Source: JAMWDF01 sp964645405
Lineage (GTDB): Bacteria > Ratteibacteria > UBA8468 > B48-G9 > DSTR01
Direction of reading: 5' to 3'
Length of the DNA stretch: 64,000 nucleotides
Assembly (NCBI GenBank): GCA_964645405.1
Contig: CAZYCA010000044.1
Span: 124,001 to 188,000 of the forward strand
The notes under the pieces are model-generated. The model made no database searches. It saw only the letters and a program-made list of their open reading frames with translations, and had not been told where the DNA came from. Both the position numbers and the translations under genes were made by a program. Within the stretch, counting starts at the first letter, position 1, and each line of letters begins with the position of its first letter. Shown here piece by piece: positions 7,151 to 15,853 of this stretch.

Positions 7151-8701
7151 ATGCGCACCGTTACTGTTTACTTTTCTGTGTTATTCATTCTTACAGAGTA
7201 TCTCTGGTCAGGAACAGAAAGGGAAAATTTCGCCCTGGCAGTGGAGTATATGGTTCCAGGTCTGGCTGAGGTTTACGCCAGGACTGGTGTTAAGTGGGCT
7301 AAAGCCATGGGGCAGGGGTTTTCCTGGGCGGATATTGAACCCTCTGCCCCTGTCAAGGGCAAACATTCATATCGCTGGGATTTTACAGATAGATTAATTC
7401 TGGAATACCAGAAGGCTGGCTTCCAGAATTTTCACATCTATGTGAAAAGCATGAGTCCCTGGGCTTCTACCAAACCCGTGAAACTGATAGGCCACGGAAG
7501 TTCTCCCCTGAAACCCGAGCACATAGAAGATTATAAAGCTTTCCTCACCGCGCTGGTACAGCGTTACAATCTCCACCACCCTGACCATGTTCCCGGACTT
7601 CTCTATTCTGTGGAATACTGGGAAATTGAATCAGAGTGGGGCACTGGTTTCTGGCAGGGGACGGTTTCTGAATACCTGAATTTACTGAGGATAGCCTATT
7701 CCACTGTCAAGAAAGCCAACCCTGAGGCAAAAGTTATTCTAATTGGTTTTTTTCTCGCCGGGCTTTTTGAAGGGCATCCTGATTTGCAGGAAATTCCACT
7801 TACACTTTCCAAAATGCCAGCAAAGCGGAGGAAAATAACAGTTCAATACCTGACCGAGATGAAAGAACTTCTTGCTCATCCTGAAATTTTTGATGTCGTG
7901 GAATTCCATTCTCTGAGCGACTGGAGCGAAATACCAGGGATGATAAGATTTCTTCGTCAAACGATGAAAGAATATAACTATGAAAAACCTATCTGGGTGG
8001 GCGATGTAAACTATACGGCTTCGCCACTGGTTTTCTGGGGTAATCCCGTTCCTCCTTATAGAGAGGAGCAGAAGCCTGCTATTCAGGAAACGCTGAAGGC
8101 TCTGGCTGAGGAAAAGCATCCCCGGAGAAAGGAAGTAATAACGTGGTTTCGGGCAGAACAGGCCAAAGGACTGGTGAAAAAAGCGGTTCTGGCAATGGCT
8201 GAAGGGGCACGAGGTATCAATCTGGGAAATCTAAAGGATGAACCTATGTTTGCTCTTGCTCCGGGTCTGGCAGGGACAGTGGCTTTTCAGGGGCTCATTG
8301 ACACAGAGGGTATTCCGGCCAGACCTGGTAAGGAAAGACCGGCCTACAGAGCTTTAACTCTTCTGGTGGAAAAACTGGGTCATTTTTCCAGTGTGAAATC
8401 ACTGGCTTCTGGTACGGGTATCTACAGCTATGAATTTACCAGGGAAGGGAATAACAAAGTATATGTTTTCTGGTATGATGATGGTAAAAGATATCTTCCA
8501 GGAGATAAACAACCGGAGAAGGAAGTAAGCCTTGTGTTGCCAGGTGGCAGTTACCTACTTACAGAGATCCCCACTGGAGAAAAAACGGTGTTTGCGAGAA
8601 CTATTTTTCTTTCATCTTCAGGAATAAAGATAAAGCTTTCCACCACGCCTGTATTTCTGGAACCTGAATCCCGGAAAATGTCTTGCCCGGGTGAGAATTA
8701 G
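7151..8701 (+). CDS. secreted glycoside hydrolase-like TIM-barrel protein
   Basis: 516 residues starting with a signal peptide-like segment (MRTVTVYFSVLFILTEYL). The body looks like a clan-A glycosidase barrel: GVKWAKAMGQGFSWADIEP, the strand-4 region EYWEIESEWGTGFW, the strand-7 region KPIWVGDVNY, and a C-terminal beta domain. The usual Asn-Glu acid/base pair appears as Ser-Glu and the usual nucleophile Glu appears as Asp, so activity may be unusual or lost. A typical family number cannot be assigned. It is followed after 17 bases by the XylA-like gene. Export implies action on extracellular or periplasmic glycans that feed the ara genes. Confidence 0.6.
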   Translation: MRTVTVYFSVLFILTEYLWSGTERENFALAVEYMVPGLAEVYARTGVKWAKAMGQGFSWADIEPSAPVKGKHSYRWDFTDRLILEYQKAGFQNFHIYVKSMSPWASTKPVKLIGHGSSPLKPEHIEDYKAFLTALVQRYNLHHPDHVPGLLYSVEYWEIESEWGTGFWQGTVSEYLNLLRIAYSTVKKANPEAKVILIGFFLAGLFEGHPDLQEIPLTLSKMPAKRRKITVQYLTEMKELLAHPEIFDVVEFHSLSDWSEIPGMIRFLRQTMKEYNYEKPIWVGDVNYTASPLVFWGNPVPPYREEQKPAIQETLKALAEEKHPRRKEVITWFRAEQAKGLVKKAVLAMAEGARGINLGNLKDEPMFALAPGLAGTVAFQGLIDTEGIPARPGKERPAYRALTLLVEKLGHFSSVKSLASGTGIYSYEFTREGNNKVYVFWYDDGKRYLPGDKQPEKEVSLVLPGGSYLLTEIPTGEKTVFARTIFLSSSGIKIKLSTTPVFLEPESRKMSCPGEN

Positions 8702-8718
8702 ATTAACCAGGAGGAAAA

Positions 8719-9753
8719 ATGGCAGGTGTATTTCGTTTCTCATTTGGTCCGTGGAACATTCATGAAGGGGCAGACCCTTTCGGTCCGCCTGTGCGCCGGC
8801 CAGTGGAGCTGGGAAGAAAATTGAAGGAGTACAGAAGGTTAGGTTTTGAGGGAGTGCAGTTTCATGATGACGATGCTGTGCCTGACCTGAACAATCTCTC
8901 AGCCAGGCAGATAGAACAGGAGGCGAAAACTTTAGCACACCTTTTACAGGAAGAAGGCCTGGTAGCTGAGTTTGTGGCTCCACGACTCTGGGAGGATTAC
9001 CGTACTATTGATGGTGCTTACACTTCCAATGATGAAAAATGCCGGCAATATGCGCTGGAGAGAAGTTTCCGAGCGATTGACATCGCCCGGGCTCTGGGAA
9101 CAAATCTTATTGTCCTCTGGCTGGCCAGGGAAGGTACCTACATCCGGGAATCAAAGGATACCAGGGTGGCTATTGACAGGTTGGTGGAGGCAATTAACGC
9201 CCAGTTAAACTATGATAATTCCATCAGGATAGCCATTGAACCAAAACCTAATGAACCTATGGACCAGGCTTTCATTCCAACAGCCGGCCATGCTCTTGCT
9301 GTTGCCAGCCGCTGTCTGGATCCTGGCCGCGTGGGAGTGAATGTGGAAAGTGCCCATGCCATTTTAGCCGGGCTTGACCCTGCAGAGGAGATGGCTTTTG
9401 CTCTTTCTTTCGGAAAATTGTTTTCTGTTCATCTCAATGACCAGAATGGGTTGAAGTTTGACCAGGACAAGGTTTTTGGTTCTGTAGATATCCGTAGAGC
9501 TTTCAACCAGGTCCGGGTTCTGGACAGGTATGGTTACGGGACAAACGGGGAATGGGTTGGTTTGGATGTTAAGGCGATGCGTACCCAGCCTGAGGAAAAA
9601 GCCACCAAACACTTAAAAAATAGCCGGGCTATGTTTCTCTCTTTGCTGGAGATTTCCCGTAACCTGGATGAAGAGAGAATCTCAGGGCTGATAAAGGAGA
9701 GGGACTACGAGGAATTAGAAGGCTACATCCTGCAACGGCTCATCGGTCGTTAG
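8719..9753 (+). CDS. xylose isomerase-like sugar isomerase
   Basis: 344 residues closely resembling class I (actinobacterial-type) xylose isomerase. Recognisable elements are FGPWNIHEGADPFG, the catalytic His in FHDDD, the metal/substrate site EPKPNEP, the E-x-x-H metal pair in GVNVESAHA, FDQDKVFG and a late GLDVK Asp. From memory of the Streptomyces enzyme, the strand with the metal ligand Asp (IDLN) reads VHLN here, an Asp-to-His change. An AGGAGG-type site precedes the ATG. With araB and araD nearby and no araA, it may isomerise L-arabinose or a related pentose. The position of the change and the substrate need alignment. Confidence 0.8.
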   Translation: MAGVFRFSFGPWNIHEGADPFGPPVRRPVELGRKLKEYRRLGFEGVQFHDDDAVPDLNNLSARQIEQEAKTLAHLLQEEGLVAEFVAPRLWEDYRTIDGAYTSNDEKCRQYALERSFRAIDIARALGTNLIVLWLAREGTYIRESKDTRVAIDRLVEAINAQLNYDNSIRIAIEPKPNEPMDQAFIPTAGHALAVASRCLDPGRVGVNVESAHAILAGLDPAEEMAFALSFGKLFSVHLNDQNGLKFDQDKVFGSVDIRRAFNQVRVLDRYGYGTNGEWVGLDVKAMRTQPEEKATKHLKNSRAMFLSLLEISRNLDEERISGLIKERDYEELEGYILQRLIGR

Positions 9754-9759
9754 AAAGAC

Positions 9760-10413
9760 TCAGATGAAGAGAAGCTGGTGGTAGTCTTCATACCTATGAA
9801 AGTCAGCTTTGGGAAAATGGGCAGTAGAAGAAAGCTCAGGTTCTGTCCAGGCTGAAGAGTAATTGTACCGGCATACAGCAAATCGCCAGCCTGTCTGCGG
9901 GAGGCTAAACTTCTCTAAACCAAAGGAAGACCAGGGGATGGTAATTTCTACAGCCCAGGCTTCTTTCAGGATAAAAGTTTTATACCGACTGTGGCTGTTA
10001 AAGTTTAGAACATCTTCCCAGGAAACCTTTTTATTTCTGAATTTTTCCCTGGAGGGGATGCGCAGGTCCATGATGTGTCCGTTGGGGGAGATATGAATTT
10101 CGTAATACACAGTTTGCCGTGGCCCTGGTTTGATAAAAAATTCTACAGTGTCACCCAGCATCCATATTTTCTGGTTGTCAGAGGTAACCTTTGTAATGAT
10201 TTCACTGTCTTCTAAGAAAGCTGCAAACCGCAGTCCTTCTTCATCATACCCAGTCCAGGCAAAACCATTCTCTCGCGGAAGGTAATTTTCCTTATCCCAG
10301 AAGCGAATCAGAGGCAGTTCAGACTCTTCCGGAAAAGGAGCTGGTGGTTTAACAGAAAAATCCTTTACCGGACCGCTGATTTTCTGACACAAAACCACTT
10401 TTTTCTTTTCCAT
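9760..10413 (-). CDS. CBM9-like carbohydrate-binding protein without signal peptide
   Basis: 217 residues matching the family-9-like carbohydrate-binding/DOMON-type beta sandwich. Typical strands are FAWTGYDEEGLRFAAFLED, the GDTVEFFIKPG segment, YYEIHISPNG and WAVEITIPWSSFGL. Proteins of this kind are usually exported, yet no signal peptide or membrane segment is visible here. It lies 23 bases downstream of lepB on the same strand and 6 bases from the convergent xylA-like gene. Binding of an intracellular sugar or oligosaccharide, or a structural role, is possible; there is no catalytic signature. Confidence 0.65.
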   Translation of the reverse strand: MEKKKVVLCQKISGPVKDFSVKPPAPFPEESELPLIRFWDKENYLPRENGFAWTGYDEEGLRFAAFLEDSEIITKVTSDNQKIWMLGDTVEFFIKPGPRQTVYYEIHISPNGHIMDLRIPSREKFRNKKVSWEDVLNFNSHSRYKTFILKEAWAVEITIPWSSFGLEKFSLPQTGWRFAVCRYNYSSAWTEPELSSTAHFPKADFHRYEDYHQLLFI

Positions 10414-10436
10414 TTTTCCCTTTCGTAATTAGTAAC

Positions 10437-10937
10437 TTATTTTTGCTGAAGGAAAAATCCAAACTTTTTCAGTGGCCAGTAACGACAGAAGGCACGACCT
10501 ACGATAAGCTCTTTCTCCACTGGTCCCCAGATACTGCTGTCCTCACTGTTGTTGCGGTTATCTCCCAGGAGAAAATAGCAGGATTCTGGAATGGTGAAAG
10601 GTTCTATCTGATAGGCAGTGGGTTCCTTGATGTAAGGTTCGTCCAGCCGTTCGTTGTTGATATAAACATATCCTTCTCTGACAGATAGTTTTTCACCGGG
10701 AAGCCCGATAACCCGTTTGGTAAGAATTTCTTCTCCTCCTTTGGGGTCACGCAGGACAACAATTGTTCCTCTCTCAATCCGTTCGGGTTTAACTGCGGCT
10801 ATCCTGTCGTTCCTTTGTAATAATGGCTCCATAGAAGAGGAAGTAATCTGGTAGAAGCGGACCTGTTTTAAACCGAACAGGTAGCCGACCAGAAATATTC
10901 CACCTACCAGGATTAACTGCCTGAGAAGTCTAAACAT
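10437..10937 (-). CDS. lepB: signal peptidase I
   Basis: 166 residues of type I leader peptidase, which cleaves signal peptides at the outer face of the inner membrane. A single N-terminal membrane segment (residues about 7-23) is followed by box B with the catalytic Ser35 (SSSMEPLL), box D with the catalytic Lys74 (TKRVIGLPGE) and box E (LLGDNRNNSEDSS). The length is that of the compact Gram-positive-like form with one anchor. It is transcribed divergently from dnaG. Confidence 0.92.
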   Translation of the reverse strand: MFRLLRQLILVGGIFLVGYLFGLKQVRFYQITSSSMEPLLQRNDRIAAVKPERIERGTIVVLRDPKGGEEILTKRVIGLPGEKLSVREGYVYINNERLDEPYIKEPTAYQIEPFTIPESCYFLLGDNRNNSEDSSIWGPVEKELIVGRAFCRYWPLKKFGFFLQQK

Positions 10938-10974
10938 GTGTTTATTTCAACTGAAACGAAATTTAACACTATGG

Positions 10975-10980
10975 ATTATA
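10975..10980 (-). promoter_or_regulatory. -10 box for lepB
   Basis: A perfect minus-strand TATAAT (10980-10975) lies 37 bases before the lepB start. No good -35 box is seen at the usual distance (best TTCCAC, three of six). It is arranged back to back with the dnaG promoter. Confidence 0.4.
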
Positions 10981-10989
10981 CCTGAAATC

Positions 10990-11019
10990 TTGACAGAGTG
11001 GAAGAAATATCGGTATAAC
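10990..11019 (+). promoter_or_regulatory. promoter of dnaG-rpoD
   Basis: Perfect TTGACA (10990-10995), an 18-base spacer, and TATAAC (11014-11019), with the dnaG ATG 29 bases downstream. This is one of the clearest sigma-70 promoters in the window. Confidence 0.7.
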
Positions 11020-11048
11020 TGGTAAAACCTGTAATGAACTGAAGAAAA

Positions 11049-12797
11049 ATGGAAGAGGAAAAAGGTTTAGACATCACCGGGGAGATTCTTTCCAGGTTAG
11101 ATCTAACAAAAATAGTCGCAGAATACGTCACGTTAAAGAAAAGTGGACGGTCGCTGAAAGGACTCTGTCCCTTTCACCAGGAAGATACTCCCTCTTTTTT
11201 TGTCAGTCCGGAAAAGCAGGTTTTCTATTGTTTTGGGTGCGGTGCAGGGGGTAATGTAATTACTTTCCTTAAAAATATTGAAAAGGTTTCTTACGGTGAA
11301 GCGCTGGAACTGGCAGCTCAAAGGGCAGGGATAACCTTAGCCTCAGGAACGATTGAAGGCAATAAAGAGAAAAACGAGATATATCAGGCTAACCTTTTAG
11401 CAGCAAAATTTTATCAGTCGGTTCTTTTCCAGCCGGAAGGCAAGGACGGGCTGGATTATCTTACCAGTCGCAATCTGGGCGAGGAAGAAATAAAACGTTA
11501 CGGGTTAGGCTATGCTCCAGGGCAACCGGATTTCCTTGTGGCTAAAATAAAGAAGGAAGGATGGGAAAAAGAGCATTTTAAAAAAGCGGGTTTAATAGAT
11601 GGCTCAGAAAAGAGGGATGTTTTCCACCGGAGAGTTCTTTTCCCTATTTATGATGTGAAGGGTCAGGTACTTGGTTTTGGTGGAAGGTGTGTTGACGACA
11701 GGCAGGAACCGAAGTATCTCAACACTGCAGAAAACCTTGTCTTTAACAAGAGAAGGATTCTCTACGGGCTCAACTGGGCACGGGAGGGAATCCGGGAAAC
11801 AGGTTATGCTTTGATTGTGGAAGGATATTTTGATGTTCTCCGCTTACACAAGCATGGTTTTCGCAATGCTGTAGCTCCTTTAGGAACAGCACTGGGGGAA
11901 GGACACTTGCGCCTTTTGAAAAGGTTTACAGAACGGTTGCTCTTGCTTTTTGATTCCGATGAATCAGGAGTTCGGGCTACCTTAAAACACCTGGAAACTG
12001 TTTTAAGCAATGGCTTTGAAGTAAAGATAGGGATTTTACCTGTTGGTTTTGACCCGGACAGGTTTTTGGAAGATTATGGCGAACAATCTTTCTCCACCTT
12101 TATGCAGAATGCTCAGGACTTTCTTGATTTCAGTTTATCTGCACTCAGCGGTCTTTATCAGAGTAATTCTCCACGGGGAAAAGCGAGGTTAGCCAGGGAG
12201 ATAATGAGATTAATAAGATGTATCCCGGACGAGGTGGAACGTGATGAATACAGAAAAAGGTTAGAGGAAAAACTGCAGTTATCTCCTGCAGTTGCTCAGT
12301 TGATAGAAATTGCGGAAAGAGAAGTCCTGCCAAAGCCTTTTTCCGAAAAGCAGCCTGCTGGGAAAAACTCCCGCCAGGAACTGGCGGAAAAGGAATTGAT
12401 ACGACTGGCACTGACTGATAAAAGTTACTGGGAACGATTATCTGAGGAAAGGGGTAACCTCACTGAAAACATAGAGAGGTTGCTTAATTCAGGAGAGATT
12501 TTGAAAAAGGAGGGACTGCCGATTACTATTTCCGGATTAATCTCCAGATGCCAGGACGAGAAATTAAGCAGATGGTTGGCAGAAATCTCTGTGGAAGAAA
12601 CTGAAGTAGAAGGTGAGAAGAAGGAAAAAATTTACAGTGACTGTGTTTGCTGCCTGCGCCAGTGTCGGTCTGCTGAGGAGCTTAGAATGAGGCTGGCAAA
12701 GTTGAAGGAAAAGTCCTCAGAGGAAGAAATCAGTGTGGAGGAATTGAAACAGATACAACAGACATTGTGGGCAATGAAAAAAGGAGTAGAACTATGA
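11049..12797 (+). CDS. dnaG: DNA primase
   Basis: 582 residues with the full DnaG domain order: N-terminal zinc-binding domain (C40, H43, C61, C64 in CPFH and CFGC), the primase core with the TOPRIM motifs EGYFD and FDSDESG, and a C-terminal helicase-binding region. It synthesises RNA primers at the replication fork and partners with DnaB, encoded at 42302-43654. Its stop codon overlaps the rpoD start as ATGA, the coupling typical of the macromolecular synthesis operon. A good promoter precedes it. Confidence 0.95.
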   Translation: MEEEKGLDITGEILSRLDLTKIVAEYVTLKKSGRSLKGLCPFHQEDTPSFFVSPEKQVFYCFGCGAGGNVITFLKNIEKVSYGEALELAAQRAGITLASGTIEGNKEKNEIYQANLLAAKFYQSVLFQPEGKDGLDYLTSRNLGEEEIKRYGLGYAPGQPDFLVAKIKKEGWEKEHFKKAGLIDGSEKRDVFHRRVLFPIYDVKGQVLGFGGRCVDDRQEPKYLNTAENLVFNKRRILYGLNWAREGIRETGYALIVEGYFDVLRLHKHGFRNAVAPLGTALGEGHLRLLKRFTERLLLLFDSDESGVRATLKHLETVLSNGFEVKIGILPVGFDPDRFLEDYGEQSFSTFMQNAQDFLDFSLSALSGLYQSNSPRGKARLAREIMRLIRCIPDEVERDEYRKRLEEKLQLSPAVAQLIEIAEREVLPKPFSEKQPAGKNSRQELAEKELIRLALTDKSYWERLSEERGNLTENIERLLNSGEILKKEGLPITISGLISRCQDEKLSRWLAEISVEETEVEGEKKEKIYSDCVCCLRQCRSAEELRMRLAKLKEKSSEEEISVEELKQIQQTLWAMKKGVEL

Positions 12798-13942
12798 GCG
12801 AGAAGATGGCTAATGTGTCTGACCGGGAGAAGAAAATAAGAGATTTCATAGAAACAGGGAAAAAGAAAAAGCATCTTTCCTGGGAGGAAATCAACGAGAT
12901 TTCCCTGGATATGAGTACAGAAGAAATTGATGACCTTTTTGAGGAACTGGAAAGCTGGCATATTGAGATTGAAGGGGAGGAAATTCCTTTTATTGAGGAA
13001 AAAAAGGTGGACCTGGAAGAAGCCAGGAATCCACTCCGTTCCTATCTGAAAGGTGCAGGTTCTTACTCACTTTTAACACATGAAGAGGAAGTGGAGATTG
13101 CGCGTGGTATTGAAGAGACTAAGAAGAAAATAAGTCGTGAGAAGAGTGTCTCAGGAAAAAATTTAATCCGGTACGAAAGGCAATTGCAGGAATTACGCGG
13201 CCGTCTTATCCAGGCTAATTTGAGGCTGGTAATCAACATAGCGAAAAGGTACAGCAATTCTAAACTTTCCATCCTGGACTTAATTCAGGAGGGAAATATC
13301 GGTCTGATGAAGGCGGTGGAGAAATTTAAATACAGAACCGGTTTTAAGTTCAGCACCTATGCCACCTGGTGGATAAGACAGGCTATCACCAGAGCCATTG
13401 CGGACCATTCAGCCACAATTAGGATACCAGTTCACATGATAGAAAAAATAAACAAAATGAACAAAACTATCAGATACCTTTCGCAACAGCTGGATAGGGA
13501 ACCAACCGACCAGGAAATTGCGGAAGCGTTGAACCTTGACGAAGATAAGGTACGTGCCATTAAACGTTCCATGCGTCCGGAACCTGTATCCCTGGATTTA
13601 CCGGTAGGTGATGAGGAACGGACCACAGTGGGTGATTTTATTGAGGATAACGATGACCCCGGTCCCTTGCATTATACCAAGCATTCTCTTTTGCGGGAGA
13701 TGCTGGAAAAAGCGATGGAGGTTCTTGACGAACGGGAAGAAACTATTATCCGTTTGAGGTTTGGTCTGGATAAGGAAGGCTATCCACGGACATTAGAAGA
13801 AGTTGGTCAGTATTTTCGGTTGACCCGGGAAAGAATCAGACAGATTGAAGCCAAAGCCATCCAGAAACTGCGCAATTCCGATAAGGCGCAGAAGTTGTTG
13901 CCTTTCCTGCAGGAAATGTATACCGGCCTTTCTGCGAGATAA
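12794..13942 (+). CDS. rpoD: primary sigma factor of RNA polymerase
   Basis: 382 residues of the housekeeping sigma-70. An N-terminal region 1.1-like helical part precedes region 1.2 (NPLRSYLKGAGSYSLLTHEEE), region 2 (RLIQANLRLVINIAKRY, DLIQEGNIGLMKAVEKF, and FKFSTYATWWIRQAI), region 3 and region 4 (LRFGLDKEGYPRTLEEVGQ, then RERIRQIEAKAIQKLR). The large non-conserved insert of proteobacterial RpoD is absent. The ATG at 12794 is chosen because AAGGAG sits just upstream and it overlaps the dnaG stop. It should read the TTGACA/TATAAT promoters found throughout the window. Confidence 0.95.
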   Translation: MSEKMANVSDREKKIRDFIETGKKKKHLSWEEINEISLDMSTEEIDDLFEELESWHIEIEGEEIPFIEEKKVDLEEARNPLRSYLKGAGSYSLLTHEEEVEIARGIEETKKKISREKSVSGKNLIRYERQLQELRGRLIQANLRLVINIAKRYSNSKLSILDLIQEGNIGLMKAVEKFKYRTGFKFSTYATWWIRQAITRAIADHSATIRIPVHMIEKINKMNKTIRYLSQQLDREPTDQEIAEALNLDEDKVRAIKRSMRPEPVSLDLPVGDEERTTVGDFIEDNDDPGPLHYTKHSLLREMLEKAMEVLDEREETIIRLRFGLDKEGYPRTLEEVGQYFRLTRERIRQIEAKAIQKLRNSDKAQKLLPFLQEMYTGLSAR

Positions 13943-13945
13943 GGG

Positions 13946-14710
13946 ATGAATTTTATTAAATTCCTGGGTACGGCCGGTGCCAGATTTGTTGTTATCAAGC
14001 AGCTACGAGCATCCGGGGGACTATGGGTGGCTGTTGCAGAAACAAATCTTTTGGTTGACCCGGGACCCGGTTGCCTGGTGAGATGCTGGAAAAGTCGTCC
14101 ACCCTTAGACCCTGGAACCCTTGATGGAATTTTCCTTTCCCATAAACATCTTGACCATTCCGGAGACGTCAATATTATGATTGAAGCAATGACCAATGGT
14201 GGTTTTTCTCCCCGCGGGGTTCTTCTGGCTCCTTCTGATGCCTTAAAAGAGGATGCTGTTGTTTTGAATTATCTCCGCTCTTTTCTCCAGAGGATAGAAA
14301 TTCTGAAGCCCGCCGGTAAATATAAACTTAATCAACTGGAACTGATGGTACCTATTGAGCATCAGCATGGGGTGGAAACTTACGGTTTCACCATGAGGAC
14401 AGAAGGTTATCCTGCTATTTCCTATCTCCCTGACACCAGATTTTTCCCAGAGTTGTTTTCTGCCTACGCGGGAACAGAAATACTGATTATCAATTCAGTG
14501 CTGCTTCAACCCCGCCCTCACATTTTTCATTTATCTCTTCCTGAAGCAGAAGAAATTATTAGAAATATTCGGCCGAAAACAGCTATTCTGACCCATTTCG
14601 GAATGACTGTGCTGAAGGCGCGCATCTGGGAGAGACAGGAGGAAATTTCTCAGAAAGTAGGAACCAGGGTTATTGCCGCCAGTGATGGTCTGATGCTTCC
14701 TCTGGACTGA
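13946..14710 (+). CDS. MBL-fold metallohydrolase
   Basis: 254 residues of the metallo-beta-lactamase fold, with the metal-binding HxHxDH motif seen as SHKHLDHSGD and a late His in ILTHFGMTV. Such proteins hydrolyse phosphodiester or ester bonds; the family includes RNase Z-like and PhnP-like enzymes. The start follows rpoD by 3 bases, with AAGGG in between, so it is probably the third gene of the dnaG-rpoD operon. The substrate is not evident. The gene ends 12 bases before the convergent URO-D-fold gene. Confidence 0.75.
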   Translation: MNFIKFLGTAGARFVVIKQLRASGGLWVAVAETNLLVDPGPGCLVRCWKSRPPLDPGTLDGIFLSHKHLDHSGDVNIMIEAMTNGGFSPRGVLLAPSDALKEDAVVLNYLRSFLQRIEILKPAGKYKLNQLELMVPIEHQHGVETYGFTMRTEGYPAISYLPDTRFFPELFSAYAGTEILIINSVLLQPRPHIFHLSLPEAEEIIRNIRPKTAILTHFGMTVLKARIWERQEEISQKVGTRVIAASDGLMLPLD

Positions 14711-14722
14711 CAGGTCGTGTTT

Positions 14723-15853
14723 CTACAGCCATCCAGTGAGAAAGGCAAGGTAGCGGCAATAATTCAAAAAATCAGGCCAGGAAATGTCAGGTGGTACCCC
14801 GTGGTCGCAGCCAGGGATATAACCACCCTCTTTCAATAAAGGTGGGATCACCCTTTCCAGTTCCTTTTTCATCACTTCTCCGCCCCTGGCTATTGCTCTT
14901 TTATCCAGTCCACCCTGGTATGCCATCTTTTTGTGAAACTGATTACGGAAGGCGACAATGTCATTTCCTGCTGCTACCTCAATCGGAGTAGTGGCGTTGA
15001 TACCGGACTCAATCCACAGGGGAATAAGCTGTCCGATGTAACCATCTGAATCCAGCATGATAATCTGGCAACCACTTTCTCTCAACCTTTGAGACCAGGC
15101 TGTCCAGGAGGGGCTAAGGAATTTTCTTACCATGGCAGGGGAAATCATGGCTTTCTCTTTATAAGCCATATCTTCGCTGATAATGACATAATCAAAGGTA
15201 ACAAAATCAACTACCCTGTCCAGAACAGAAAGAACAAACTTTTTCCAGAAGTTAGCCATCTCATCAACAAAATCTGGCTGGGTAGCCATAAGAAGACAAA
15301 GGCCTTCCAAACCGCACCAGTCTCTCATGGTCCAGAAAGGTCCTGGAATGCCAATCCCGCAGACAGTTTCCCGGTTCCTTAAGCAACTGGCTACTTTTTC
15401 TATATCTTCGGGATACCGGTCTTCAGTATCTGGGTTATATCTTTTCTTCATCCTTTCCCAGTCGGAGAAGTTTTCCACCGGAAACTTATGCCATTTTCTG
15501 GTGACAAAGTCCTTGGCAGTACGCAGGTAACTGAAATCGTACTGGTCAGAGATTTCTACAATAGCACCTTTGCTATCCTGAACCAGATAATGGCCAGCAC
15601 AGTGCTGGATAATTTTTTCTTCAAAGGGTGGAAGGGGAGCAAAAGAAAGTCTGAAGGCAGGAACTTCTTCCTTTTTTGGTTCTGCGGGCAAACCAATCTG
15701 GTGTTTAAGATACTCAAACCAGTTAACATTTCTTGGTAGCCCCTGGCTGTACCAGACATTCAGCGTTGATTCCCGTGGCCCACCCGGAGCAAAATAGACT
15801 TTATCAGGCTTCCCGAACAAAAGTGATTGCAGAAATCTTTCTCTTTCCGTCAA
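14723..15853 (-). CDS. uroporphyrinogen decarboxylase-fold protein, DxD variant
   Basis: 376 residues of the URO-D superfamily, distinct from the copy at 1412-2392. Where the methyltransferase branch has HxCG, this protein reads MLDSDGYIG, and the C-terminal part has GGYIPGCDHGVPPDIS. The TTG at 15853 is chosen as start: it overlaps the stop codon of the upstream amidohydrolase gene as TTGA and an AAAGGAGG site lies 4 bases before it. A longer ATG frame to 15934 would run deep into the upstream gene. Coupling to the amidohydrolase implies they act on the same compound, probably in organic-acid or sugar catabolism. The reaction is unknown. Confidence 0.72.
   Translation of the reverse strand: MTERERFLQSLLFGKPDKVYFAPGGPRESTLNVWYSQGLPRNVNWFEYLKHQIGLPAEPKKEEVPAFRLSFAPLPPFEEKIIQHCAGHYLVQDSKGAIVEISDQYDFSYLRTAKDFVTRKWHKFPVENFSDWERMKKRYNPDTEDRYPEDIEKVASCLRNRETVCGIGIPGPFWTMRDWCGLEGLCLLMATQPDFVDEMANFWKKFVLSVLDRVVDFVTFDYVIISEDMAYKEKAMISPAMVRKFLSPSWTAWSQRLRESGCQIIMLDSDGYIGQLIPLWIESGINATTPIEVAAGNDIVAFRNQFHKKMAYQGGLDKRAIARGGEVMKKELERVIPPLLKEGGYIPGCDHGVPPDISWPDFLNYCRYLAFLTGWL

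Noticed and set aside
7024..7158. N-terminal extension of AraB to 7158
   Set aside because: It would cover the operon promoter and part of the divergent gene; the FGGY motif begins right after the ATG at 7023.
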